Below, piece by piece: positions 11,101-22,995 of a stretch of DNA of 64,000 nt. The notes under the pieces were generated by a model. The model was not told the DNA's origin, searched no databases, and was given only the letters and a program-made list of their open reading frames with translations. The stretch comes from Romanomermis culicivorax (taxonomy: Eukaryota; Nematoda; Enoplea; Mermithida; Mermithidae), in NCBI GenBank assembly GCA_963922205.1, contig CAWUHX010000064.1, forward strand, positions 868,001 through 932,000, given 5' to 3'. A program made the position numbers and the translations under genes. Within the stretch, counting starts at the first letter, position 1; every line of letters starts with the position of its first letter.

Positions 11101-11679
11101 ACCCGTTTTTTTTCTTTGCAGCCGTTTGTCAACAGAAAAAATCGATAAAGATTCGACAAACAATATTCTACTGCTTGGAATGTGACGCTGAGGTAGAGTA
11201 GAAAAAGCTTGAGCACTAAAAACTCTCAAAGTTTCACTACAGTAAGCTTCTAAATGTCAGTGACTACGTTTCTGACTTCAGAGATTTGAAAACTTTCACA
11301 TAACCAAGTGCATCACATCCAAACATTTATTTTCTTCCGACATAACATAATTTTGCACGAAAAAATACAAAAATACACATTTGTTTTCAAAATCGAATAA
11401 CAGTATGAAAAGAGCAAGAATTATTATAACTATATCGAATGGGTGTATGCGGAGAGGAGAAAAGGGAAAAATTTAGCAACTTCCGAACGTAAGGGAAAAA
11501 ACAATATTTCGAACCGGTGGATAATTCAACTCACGAAATCCAAAATGTCCACAGGGGATAGAGTACATTTTTCGACCAAAGAAAAAGAAAGATACGCGCG
11601 AGGAGAAAAATTAATGTACAAAACACAGTGGACGGCAAAAAACAAAAATCCGACTAATGAAATAATAAACTACTACAAC
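11101..11679. other. Unassigned spacer
   Basis: A 98-codon basic frame at 11443-11739 (+) is the only sizeable one. It shows no domain, signal peptide or splice context. Nothing else is recognisable. Confidence 0.4.
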
Positions 11680-11853
11680 TTACTGCACATGTGCTATAAT
11701 TTCTTTTCCATATATAACGTACGTAGTACCACAAAATAAATATTTAAATCGTATATTATTATCGATTAGCAGGTTAAGAATTCGGCGTCGACGACGTTTT
11801 TTTTGGCGGTTGAATCGTCCGAATTTTTGAAGTGGCATTTCATTAAATTTTAT
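11680..11853 (-). CDS. Possible terminal exon with a KKRRRRR basic cluster (unassigned)
   Basis: On the minus strand a strong 3' splice site (pyrimidine run ending CTTTCTCAG) is followed at 11853 by a frame encoding a Gln/Phe stretch and KKRRRRR, a nuclear-localisation-like cluster. The CGT/CGA/CGC codons resemble those of the CDK inhibitor exons upstream on the same strand. Only phase 0 is open, so it cannot be joined directly to exon 2 of that gene, which ends in phase 1. It could be a 3'UTR exon spliced from a GTAAGT donor after that gene's stop, an exon of another gene, or chance. Confidence 0.25.
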   Translation of the reverse strand: MKFNEMPLQKFGRFNRQKKRRRRRILNLLIDNNIRFKYLFCGTTYVIYGKEIIAHVQ

Positions 11854-14800
11854 CTGAGAAAGAAAAAAAAATTGAGATGCTATGATATTAAAAATTTTGA
11901 AGCTAAAAAGAGTCCAATGATGAATGAAAAAATTAGCAAGTGAATCAAGTACCGTAGCTTCTTGCACACTCACAGCACAAAATTATCAAATTTTTATTGA
12001 AAATTTTGCAAAATTTTACTATTCAAAGATCGTTTTTATTATTATTTTAATTTGTCATAATGCTTCCCACGTTAATTTTTGTTATACAATTTCATATGAG
12101 CTTCAGTTTTTCCATTCATCGAGCACATTTTGTACATGAGAACAAGAAAATAATGGCAATATTGATTCTAGAAAGTTACGCGCATTTTGCTGACGTCGAT
12201 GATCATTGATTCTCGTTTCCTACGATTGCCCCATCAGAAACGTCAAAATTACAAGTTTACAGTATTATTAAAAAATTCGCAACATCTATTTTAACTCCAT
12301 ATATTAGGTATCTCAACACAAAAAAGTTCATTTTTTAAAATTTCACACTCGCCAGACATTCTAACGGTTGGAATTTAGAATTTCGAAAACAAGAAAACAT
12401 AGCATTTGATGATGATTGACAACAGTACTGGGCAATTTGGCAGAAATTCTTGCTGGTTGAAGAATTCGAATTTTTAGTCGATTGCCTGTTTTTCGAATTT
12501 TGGCTGAAATTGATGAGATTTTTGTCGTTTTTTACGAGATTGTGAAAAACTGTTGAATTTTATCAGATATTTTTGTTATCCATCTCGTTGAAAACTTCAG
12601 TAAGTTCGTGAGGCCTTATTGATAAGTGTGATCTGTATCACGTGGAATCAAATACATCCGAGAGCTACTCAATCTTATTTTCTCACAATAACTTTTGTCG
12701 GAAACGTCGGAGTACCAGATTCAAAATTTCATCAAAATTCAAATATGATGAAAAAAGAAAATTACACCTCAATATCGATTTTCTATAATTTCCTCCTACA
12801 TTCATATTTTTCATATTCAAGAAACTTTTGACATAAATTCCAGAAATTCCGCAACAATAGAAGGGGAAAAATTAAAAATTTCGAAGTCCGGAACAATATA
12901 TTAATAATGATTGACAGGTGAAGTCAGCAAGAAGTCCAAAAAGTTGGGCAGGTACTAAACTTATTCCTTGATTCCTTTCTTGGTAAAGAAATCCGTAGAT
13001 TTTTTCAAATTATTCCAACTTTCATTCATAGCAGATGCATCCTACTGAAGCCAGAGGTAATTGATTCAAATCTTTCCTTCAAAAATAAACAAAAATTGTT
13101 CAAAATTTCGAACGACCAAAAAAATCGATTCTTTTATTTTTTCTCCGAAAAATTTTACATTTTCAGACGGAAAAGACGTGTCTCGGCTCGGGTATTATTT
13201 TTGAGCTTTTCATAACAAATAATGGATGCTTTTCAAAACGTGTGTCACCACCAGCAGTCCACAAGTCGTGAATAATTTTTCCTTTGCCGAGTGAATAATA
13301 TAATGCATGTAAAAAAAGTCGCACTTATGCCCATCAATCATTGCGGCCGCCGACAAATGGCCACTTTTTGACAGACAATGCCCTTTTTTTATTTTATTGA
13401 GGATATTGTACGCTTAATTATTCATACTGCTGCAAGTTGTTAATGCGAAAGAAATCCTTTTTTTAGGTTCAATCTGCTAGGAAAAACACAAAATTTACGA
13501 TCGGCGGTTTATAACAGCTGACCATAAGGCGTTTCGAGGTAATGGTCACTCTTCTCCTCTCTCCAGAAATCTCTAATGGTCACTCGGGAAATCGCCTTAT
13601 ATTATAAAAGTGGACATTATAAATCCTACCCCTGCAGCATCTGTTGTTGAGCGCATTTTCTAGTACGCTTCTCCATTTACCTCTTTTGCAACGCATTAAG
13701 GAAAAGAAAGAAAGTCTTTTGTGTTCTTTTGGGGTAAATGACGAAAAAGATTATTTTTCTTGTAAATCGAAACCGGGGCGCCTAGGGACATTTGTTCAAA
13801 CAATAAAAGCCTCTTTTTCCCGAAAATGAAGAGTGGGCTATTTTGTTGTAGCAGTAGCGGGTTGGAAGAGGAAATGCAGCAAATGGCATTCTAAATATAT
13901 GCATACACGAATAGACAAACAAATGGTGTTCGTGAATGAACTAGGAGAAAAAAAGTTCGAGCATTCTAGAAAAAAGAAACCAGCGTTTGTGAACAGGAAA
14001 TGAAAATTCCGCTGCCTTCGAAGACGTTTGACATTCTCTATAAGTTGAAAGTGAAAATTTTAGACAGTGAAAATGCGAAGATTGTTAATTCAAATATTAA
14101 AGGGCAAGTTCAATTCTTGCCAATGTCAAATTTTCAATTTTCAGGCACAACTGAATAAACACTAATTAATTGTAATTGCTTGCTAACCTCGGAGATCTGA
14201 TTCATTTTCAAAAATTTGGATTATGATACTATTTTGAGAATAAATACTGTATCACAACACCGAATGAACTTGAATTAAAATATTGATTAAATGCTTTTTA
14301 TAACACCTTTGAGTGTTATTCGCAAAACTGAAGACGAGTGAATTTTGAACAGTTTTGCTAATTTTCTCAAGGGGTGTCTGTTTTATGAGTTTAATTCAAA
14401 AATTCTATGCAATCATAATTCAGCTTTTTAATGGAATTTCTGAAGATTACTAATCGAACAGCTGATCTTCAAAGATAAAATCATTGATTTATGTAAGCCT
14501 CGAAATGACAGAAATATTAATTGGGATTGATTCTATGCTGAGCTTGATCTAAATCTCGTAAAATTATTTACCATGATGATTGTCCTGTTGATCAAGCTAT
14601 ACTAAGACAATTTCAAAATTCGTTAAAAATGTTCAAAAATTCTGAAATTGATCAAGAATATGAATCGATAAATTATTTAACTCAAGAATGTTGATAGGAA
14701 AATTTTCTTGCAGAATCATTAATTCTTGAGAAATGCATCAGATTTATTTTTCAATGTTAAAAATTTTATTTTTGTACTCAGCATATTCCAAAAAATTCAA

Positions 14801-15716
14801 ATTCAATTCACAATGAAAAATCAATAATTTCACAACTAAAAAGACGTCTGACTTTTCAAAGGATTCAAAGATTCCAAAACTTCGAGCATTGGACTTTTTT
14901 TGCATTTAATTTAAAAAATGGCGTCCCTAAACGTTATCTAACCGCAGAATTTAGAATGCCTTCGACGTATGAATCATGATTTTTCACCCATTTCCTTGTT
15001 TACATGACCGGAAAACCAAGCTTATATAACTTGTGTTGTAGAATATGAATAATCATAATATAAGCGAACCACTGATGTACCTGTGTTATGTGTGTATGTA
15101 TATATGTGGATTTAGAAACACCAAGCAGTCTGCTTCTCATCTCCGTGTGTATATTCATCTGCATCGATAGCATATGTCGAACATCTAGTTGTATAATACA
15201 CCGAAGGTAAACCAAAAGCAAATATATGAAATTTCCTTCATATACAAAAACCTCAAAAATGAGTCCAAAAATAGAGCACAATTTCGTCGGGTTACAAAAA
15301 TGAAGACAGGTAAATAAAATTCGAGTCAATCTGCTCTTTGTATAGAGTACAATAGGTTTTTTCTGAAATTTTCCCCTATCGTCTGGCACCTTTCGTTTTC
15401 ATCAATTTTTGTCCTCAGGTATTATTCCAATATATTCGTTGCACATCATTTTTCACTTTTAGTAGTATAATAAACAGGTAGTACATACAGTATACAGTAC
15501 AGCAACTGCTCAGGGGGCAATTTGGAAAAAAATATAGAGAAGCAGATGAAAAAATAGACAATTGCTGGACGTGTAAGGTTCATAAATAATTTTCAACCCG
15601 GGGACCTAATGTTCTACATGGCTCATAAAACACGGGAAATTTTTCGACAAAAAAACCCAGAAAAATGATACAAACAAAAAAACCAAACTTACGGCATCCG
15701 TTCGAGAATTAATAGT
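11854..15716. other. AT-rich intergenic stretch
   Basis: No gene, LTR or structured repeat recognised in 3.9 kb. Short frames at 12619, 13644 and 15000-15389 have no features. The stretch lies downstream of the CDK inhibitor on the minus strand and may include its 3' untranslated sequence. Confidence 0.5.
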
Positions 15717-18700
15717 TTAAGACGACGGCACCGTCGTATTCGCCGTCGAACCAGTCGTCGGCGCCATCGCCAGTGAACAAAAATGATGACGATTTGCGGC
15801 GGTAATTGTAGATTTTCCCGTTCGGTAAGTCGTCGTCGTCGTCTTATCGTCGTTCTGGCCGTCGACGATCATTTTTATACGTTGCTGCGACGTAGAACGA
15901 CGGCATCGTTTACGTAAGGGGAAGAAATCTGAAAAGTAGAAAGAAAAATTTGAAGAGAATAAGCAAAATTTGCACAATAGTACGACTAGGTAACGGCGGA
16001 CTGTAATTTCTCGAGCTATCCAAAGATCAAACACGATCAGGAAGATATGATCTGTCGATATGTAAAACTTGGATAAATTATTTACCATTTTTTAAATTTT
16101 GTGTCAAATTTCTGTATTCGATCGTGTTCTTTTTATTGAAACCGAAGAAGCTGAATCACATGTTCTGTAGATCTAGTCAGCTAAGCTTTAAGGAAGTTTT
16201 TGTGTTTAATTCAACTCACTGAGAATCATGTATTTTATTTGATCAATAAAACATGATCATCAACTGTTCCATTTGGACTAAGATCATCGGATCCAGTTGT
16301 TTTTTTCGTTTCATGAATCTTAAAATTTTAAAAAATCGAATAGAACTACGCAGAAATAAGCTGATTATGTAAATGTTGACGAAGTTGATTAAACGATACT
16401 TACGGTCACAGATTCCATGGTTTGTGCTCAGAAATCTTGATCTATATCTAAAAACTTTGTAGCCTAACTTCAACTTGCATGAATTACATCGTAATCTAGG
16501 AAAATTAATGTCCAAAATTAATTTTACTCCCAAACAAATCTCCTTTTGTAATTAATATTTTTAGTCCAGAAAAATTCGTTCGCCTTAACCTGCTTTATTA
16601 CAGTTTTGAGAAAATTCATTTCGATTACCTGCACCAAGAAACGTTACCCTCATTTGCATTATATGATTGATTACTGTACATGTACCAAAAAAATCTTCGC
16701 TGTTCGCATGCCACTCTCTTTCCCACGATATTCACTTTCGTTCGTTGACTCTAGAACCGTGTAAGGACGCGCGCCCAACTTGTATTGACTACAGTAATCC
16801 CGTTGTCACAAAAATTGTTACTACACTGTACTACAACAACCAGTAATCCTAATTGTCAGACACAAAAGTTTATGATAGAACTTTTCTGAACACTAATACC
16901 ATAATTGAGGCCATGGAATGTTTCGAGCATGTGGATTGTGGAAGGTCCATTTTTTGCAACACGGGTAATTGGAGTTAATTGATTCCTTTTTCTCGACTGT
17001 CTAAGTTTTTGACATCAACAATGAACGGATTAGTCGTTTGTTGAATTGACAGCATACCAAAGGAGTGAAGAAATTTTAGGTTAGAGTGGTCTTGATAAAA
17101 ATTTCATTTTCTAAGATAAACTCTGTTTCACGCCAAACGCTTACCAGGCGATAGATCTTGTGATGATCTACATCATTCAAATTACTGTATCTGCATTTAT
17201 CAAGAACTTATGTAGATTTTAGTTTCAGTTGATCTGTTACTATTTCTGTTTTTTCATGGAATACTCCTCTTGCTATCGACATCTTGAGAATGATACTTTC
17301 GACCTGACCTTTTGTTTCTCGAAAATATATTATCTCACGATCATTAAACTTACATGTGCGTAGCGTAGAGTGGACATTGTGTGACCTCAAGAATTTTTTT
17401 CTGGACCAAAAGTGACCTATGCTACTGCTGCAGCCGTGATTTTCAAGGACATAGGAAACTGCAGTAGACGGATTAACGATGCAAATGCATGACAGACGAG
17501 TAATTAACCACCGGCTCCTGGACGGACGCCTTTTTTGCATAATAAAAGAATGACCTCCGCCGTGTGGCATAATCAAACGTCATTACCTCTCATTGTGGAA
17601 AGGTCAGTCCTATTGTATAACAAGCGCAATATTGAAACATGGTACCTATTTTGCATATTAATCATGCAAAAAAGCAATGCCTGCTTTCATAATGTCAATC
17701 AAACAAGAAAAAAGCGTTGCTCGGAAAATCTGCTCACGCAAGAAAAAAGCGCACATGTGTAGAAAAAAAGCGACGCTTTTTACGCTCGGATGAAGCTAAA
17801 TTTTGGACTCCAAAGATCGATTTTTCCCTAGAAATTAGCGTATGGCTAAAGCAAGTTACAGAATTATACTGTAGCAGCCACGCTAGATGATGTTGGCGCC
17901 AGATAGTACACAAACTTACGAACATTCTTGTACAGAATTACAGTAATTTTACAAGTTTACCTTGTACCAGCTTGTACGCTCATTTTCCGAGAATACAAGC
18001 AAAAAAGGACGCCGTTTTCCCGCGTCCTACAAGGTCTAGTTAGCAAGTATGTAGCTTAACTAAATATATTAAAAGCTGATTTAACAAGGCTAAACATATT
18101 GTTGTAAGAAAAAGTTCGAAGAAAAATACTAGATATCCCGTAGAATTAGAATTATGTCAATTTCAACTGTCGTGTGAATAGTACAGTAGAAATTTGACAG
18201 AATTTGAAACGAGAATTTTATTTAGAACCAGCTAAGCTTTTCTATGACCAGAAAATCTCCGTTGCAGTTTGAAAATTTACAAAAATCGACTGAATTCAAC
18301 ACGTGTGTCAATTTTGTGAATCTTCACTATTTTATGAAACTCTTAGTTCGATTTCCTTATTTCATGAGAAACTCTGTTAAAAACACAATGAGAATCGATT
18401 TAAGCCTATTTTCGAGGCATGAAAATCTCTACGTGAGTATATTTCCACGAAATTTTCATGATTTAACGTGAGAATGTGAATTATCATGATATCATCGAAA
18501 TTTTCCATGATATAGAACATATGTTTGTTATGCATAATATTGGAGCTTCAGACGTATTTTTCAAAATTTAAATACAAGTGCAGTCCTTGAATGGTGAACA
18601 TCCGTAAACTCGACATTCAGCTCTTTAAGAGTGACCTGTCCTCCATCAAAGTTTAGAATTTCGGTGAAAATTTCAATTTTTAAGCTTCGATTAATTGGAT

Positions 18701-21111
18701 GACCCTGAATATAATGAGTGGGAACTTTTTACAACTATATGCGAACGAAAATTGCGTCGAATTTTTGGGGATTAAGCTGAAAATTATTTGATCTATCAAA
18801 ATTCCAAAAATTCTTATTGCTACCGAATTACTCACTATTTTGAGAAACCTTTACAGAATTTAAAATTTTCAGAATATATAAAGCATAATACGGCGTCAAA
18901 ACTGTTGAATTTTCGGATGAACTCAGTGAAGGAAAGTTGAGTCAGCGCTCGCCCGATTAGAAAAAGAAAAAATTGTACATGAAATATAGCGTTGCGATTA
19001 CAAACTCAAACATCATAAAATTGTACACTGCTCCCAGCGTTGTATACGATGAAAAATGTGGAGCGAAGTTTCAGGCGCAAAGTAGTAAAATTTGTGAGCG
19101 AGAGCATTTTCCCGCCGCGAAATGATCAATGATGATAGAGAAAATCGATTCATGAACTAGAAATGGTTTAAATTATGACATTTTAACGTAGGAATGAAAA
19201 TGATAGATAGATTTTTGGTTGGAAACGACAAAAAAATCTCAAAATTGGAATAAACATAATTATTGATAAAGAAATCATAGAATCCGATATACCCAAAAAA
19301 TAATCCTCTATAAAAACAAACTTACTGGTCATTTTCGATTGGTCATCTTGCGCTATATTCCTTCGTCGTTGAATCACCATCGAACTTTTACCGGCGATTT
19401 TATTAGCGCCCGTCGACGACGACGTCGCGGCGTACGTCTCGCAAAACGTCGGCGAAATTTTACCGTCATCGGACATTAACGATTCCGGCGGTTTATGAGG
19501 CGTCGTTTCCGACAGGCCGGCGGGTACCGGTTCTAATAAATTGAACGCCGGCGCGGGCATCGGTCGAACAAAAACGCTCGTCGTTTCGCTATGATTGGAA
19601 AGCGGCGTTGCGGCGCCGTTCGTTAAACCGCCGCGTCGGGCGGGCGTCAGAATTTTACGTTGAACAGAAGGCATCGGCTGCGTAGTTGTTTTAGTGCTAG
19701 ACGATTTGACGGGCGTCGAAAAATGTTCGTTGAGCGCAGGAAAGCGTTGTAATTTTTCGGGTCGAGCGGCCGGTGGACGACTATATTTTAGGAGAAAGAA
19801 ATAAAATTTATATCAACATTCAGAATTACGTTCAATTTTTGTGAAGAAAAGTTTCGATTTTACACTAAAGTTGGATAAGATTTATATAAGCTGTCTAAAA
19901 TTTGTACGAGCAACAATCTTGGGAAAATAAACTATCAAATACATGTGTGAATTTAATTTAGAATTAGGGTTTTTGAAACCAAAAAAAAATCAAAAATTAA
20001 AGAGCTGGGAATTTTTATCAGAAGCAAGAATTTCGTTCAAAATTCTAATTACTGTTGACTGATTGTGCTCCGGAAATCATGAAATAAAAGAATGTCTTCA
20101 AGTATTGAAGTGGAAACAAATTTGGAATTTTGTCGTTTTCGAAATTTTTGAAATTCAGAAAAACTTTTGCTGGTGGTTCTATATTGGCTTTCATCTGATT
20201 CATGAAAATCTAAATTCTGAATTTTTTTCCAAGTAGAAATTTTTGCTTAGAACGCGACGTTTTTAAAAAGATTATGTTAATATCATTTTCGGATTTCTGA
20301 AATCAAAATGTGCATATTTTACCGACAGAAAAGCGATCCGTACAGATTTAAAAAATCACAATGTTCATTGAAAAATGACTACTAAAACATGAATTTTTCA
20401 AGTCAACTCCAAACTCAGAATTTGTAAAAATCAAAACGTAAGATTTTCGGCATTATTTTTCATTTTTGAACTTTCTATTTAATGTTTCAATTGAAGCAGA
20501 ATATTTTACGATCATTTTTCGTCCGGGAAACTCTCCTTTTCTCCATGATACAATAGATTTAAGACCATAAAAAGGCATTAAATCATTTTAAGGTCGCGTT
20601 TACAAAATTCAAGACCTTGCGTCGTCTGATGATGAGTACAGTAAACCTTAAAAGGCCTCTACTAATTGCCTGCGTGAGTAATAAAGTTCAAAAGGAATCG
20701 CCGAAGCGAAAGAATAAAAAAACTTTTTTCTTCAAAGCGCCGACCGAAAACTCCAAAAATTTGAATATGCAAATTTTATTTTTACCTGTAAAAACTGGGC
20801 ATCGATTCGGCGCTACAACCGATCCATTCGTAATCTTGACATTTGCCGGTCGCCGTTGAAACCTCATTTTCGGACATAGGTCGTTCATTTTCGAAATCGA
20901 ATCCGTATAGGAGCGATTTTTCGCGATTTTCTTGCTTAATTTCGGCCAAACGATTTTCCAACCATTCGTCGGTTTTTCGACGCGTTTCGTCGTTTACGTC
21001 GCCGAACAGGCAACGACGAACGGGTCGAGCGGATCGCGGCGAATTTTCGGCCAATAGTAAACTACGCCGAAATTGAAAATTGGGCGAGAAATTTTCGCTC
21101 AAAGTTGGCAT
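15717..21111 (-). CDS. cki: Cyclin-dependent kinase inhibitor, p21/p27 Kip family (CKI-1-like), three exons
   Basis: Coding exons are 21111-20786, 19780-19326 and 15928-15717: 993 nt, 330 residues plus stop. All junctions are GT..AG and the phases agree. The N-terminus is a CDI domain: RRCLFG at 32-37 (cyclin-binding LFG), W50, GFDFENERPM at 70-79 (CDK-binding), YEWIG at 94-98 and FYSRPP at 107-112 across intron 1, matching the Kip FYxRPP block. TPVK at 131-134 and TPAR at 154-157 are CDK-type sites. QSKMTNFF at 256-263 is a PIP box for PCNA binding, followed by RKRCRR at 266-271, probably a nuclear signal. Such proteins inhibit cyclin-CDK complexes in the nucleus and hold cells in G1. The 27 residues before the LFG block and the long Ser/Thr-rich middle are longer than in compact family members. 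The start is the first ATG after a splice acceptor. Exon codon use is CG-rich, unlike the introns. Confidence 0.93.
15929..19325 (-). other. Intron 2 of the CDK inhibitor gene
   Basis: 3,397 bp with donor A|GTAAGT and acceptor CTTTTCAG|AT, phase 1, splitting an Asn codon inside the PIP box. Frames inside it (for example 16243-16533 and 17208-17576, both minus) have no recognisable features. Intron 1 (19781-20785, 1,005 bp, phase 2) is likewise empty of features I can support. Confidence 0.8.
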
Positions 21112-21140
21112 GATTTGATGATAAAATTGACGGAGAAAAA

Positions 21141-21178
21141 CTGTAAAAATGAAATGAATAAAAAATTGGTTCCTTACC
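21141..21178 (-). promoter_or_regulatory. Splice acceptor before the CDK inhibitor start (5'UTR intron or trans-splice site)
   Basis: On the minus strand CATTTTTACAG ends at 21141, 29 bases before the ATG codon at 21111. A donor-like TAG|GTAAGG lies at 21178/21177, which would give an intron of only 37 bp. In a nematode the acceptor could equally be a spliced-leader site. Either reading supports translation starting at 21111. Confidence 0.5.
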
Positions 21179-21243
21179 TACCGTAAACGGTCTACGCGAA
21201 AGGTAAAGAAAACGGCGTCACGAGCGTCGTTTCGCATTTTTTA

Positions 21244-21348
21244 GCGCGAAAAATGCAGATTTACGCGCGATTTTTACATATCGTAATTAATAAATATACA
21301 TATTTGTGCGATTTATGAAAAATTAAAAAAGGAATCTTTTCGCGAAAA
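21244..21348. promoter_or_regulatory. E2F-like sites upstream of the CDK inhibitor
   Basis: Two motifs fit the E2F pattern: GCGCGAAAAA at 21244-21253 (TTTTTCGCGC on the gene strand) and the palindrome TTTTCGCGAAAA at 21337-21348. They lie about 135 and 230 bp upstream of the start codon. E2F control would suit a G1 regulator, but this is inferred from motif and position only. Confidence 0.4.
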
Positions 21349-22777
21349 ATTTCTCATCAACGACTGAATCGCGAATTTCAGCGAAAAAAAAGTATTTCCA
21401 ATAACGAAAAGAGTTCGAAATACTAAAAAAAATCCAATTTAGGATCATTTAGAAAGGGATGAAAAATAACCAGAACCACGAAGCAAAAAAATTTTCCATT
21501 CCGGTTTTCCCTTGACCACTCTTTTAACAAAAAAAAAATCCGCAAAACCTCGAAAACCGAAATTTCCAAACCGCTAATCACCGCGACAATCCCGCCGCTA
21601 ATTAAGTCTAGCGAAAAAGCGAATTTAACGAAAACAAGTTACGCATGACGAAAGCGACCAATAGGAAAAATGGGCGAAAAACCGCACGCAGCAGCAACAG
21701 CAGCCGGTGTCGATCAATTATTTTTGGCCGCACGTAAATACCAAAATCGATTTTTCTATCCAATTCGGTAAACAACGCTACAATGTTTATTACGTCAAGG
21801 AAACAACAGAATAAAAGAGAGAAGATAGACTCCCTAAGTTTTTCTACCATGTATATAACATCAATTATCCGGGTTGGAAGAAAATTCTAAACCGCAGAAC
21901 ATTTTCCATGGCAAAACCGCACCAACGTTAAAGGACGGGGGGGACGCAGCGAGCAAATAACAGCAGCCGTCCCCATTGCTCGAATATAAGGACGACTGGC
22001 AGAGCAATTTTTCACTCACGCGCGGGCATAGAAAATGGGGGCAATGTTGCCTATACCTAAACGTGTTAGCGCCCTTTTAACTGAAAAAAGGGGGTCGAGA
22101 AAGGCGGGGTTTGTGTGGAAATAACGTGTGCGCCTTTTGAGTATATAACATGCATAGGCGGGATTTGGGAAAATTTATCGATCCTTTATACGAATACGGG
22201 GCAGATTCGTACAAAAAAGTGGTCGTTTCGAAAAGGAAAATAAAAATGCTGTACCCGAGAGAGAGAGAGGACTATTAATAGAAAGAGCGGGAAAATTGTG
22301 CGTTTATGTGAATAATGCGTCAGAAGATGGAAAAAGGCCAAGGAAAAACGCATGTGTGAATCGCATTCCAATGAGGAAGTGTGGGAAAATGCTGGATAGA
22401 AACAAAAGATTCTTTGTTTTAAGTGACCTGAGGTCGTGTTATGCAATGGACGCGAACCGATGATGAGTCAAAATATGTGTCAACCGTCATTATATTCAAA
22501 TATTCTTAGAATCGTTAGCGGGTAATTACTGCAAATAACATCAGATTACGTAATCGGAATACTACTTTTTTAGTCAAAACGTGGTTTTTTCGATGAACAA
22601 AAATTCATACGAGTGAGACATTTTAGAGTATCTCCATGGAAATATTCGAAAAACTTGTGATTCTTGAACTGAAAAGACGCCGTGTTTCAGCACGTGCGAA
22701 GCGCCATTTTTCCCCGATGATATTTCCAATATTACGAGAAATATGAAATTTTTCCTAGTTTTCAAATTCAAGTCACA
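21349..22777. other. Upstream region of the CDK inhibitor
   Basis: Mixed sequence with more CpG than the surroundings up to about 22100, and a GA run near 22258-22268. It probably includes promoter sequence of the divergently lying gene at its left. No other gene is supported. Confidence 0.4.
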
Positions 22778-22995
22778 CCTGTAATTGAGGGGGATTGGGG
22801 ACACCCCCCCTCCCAACTTGTTTGAAACCTGTACCCAAATGTCGGGACCCCCTAGCAACTCGGAAAAATTGGGAAAAAATGTTTTTTTTGGGGAAGTTCT
22901 CAGCTTTTTTGGAGAGCCCTAGAAAAATTTGGAAATTTTAAGACCCCCACCCCAAAATTTTGGATTTATTCCCCCCCCCAGCTGGTCAGACCTCT
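22778..22995. repeat. G/C-homopolymer-rich dispersed repeat, copy 1
   Basis: An edge CCTGTAATTGAGGGGGATTGGGG is followed by C-runs, GGGAAAAAATG and blocks such as CCCCACCCCAAAATTTT. It is the reverse complement, in outline, of the repeat at 52905-53140, which ends TCCCCCCAATTACATGTATG; the repeat near 36540-36990 ends CCCCAAATTACATGTATGG. Probably a non-autonomous element. Confidence 0.55.

Noticed and set aside
20617-21076. Plus-strand frames over the CDK inhibitor exon 1
   Set aside because: They are shadows of the minus-strand CDI-domain exon, which has clear family motifs.
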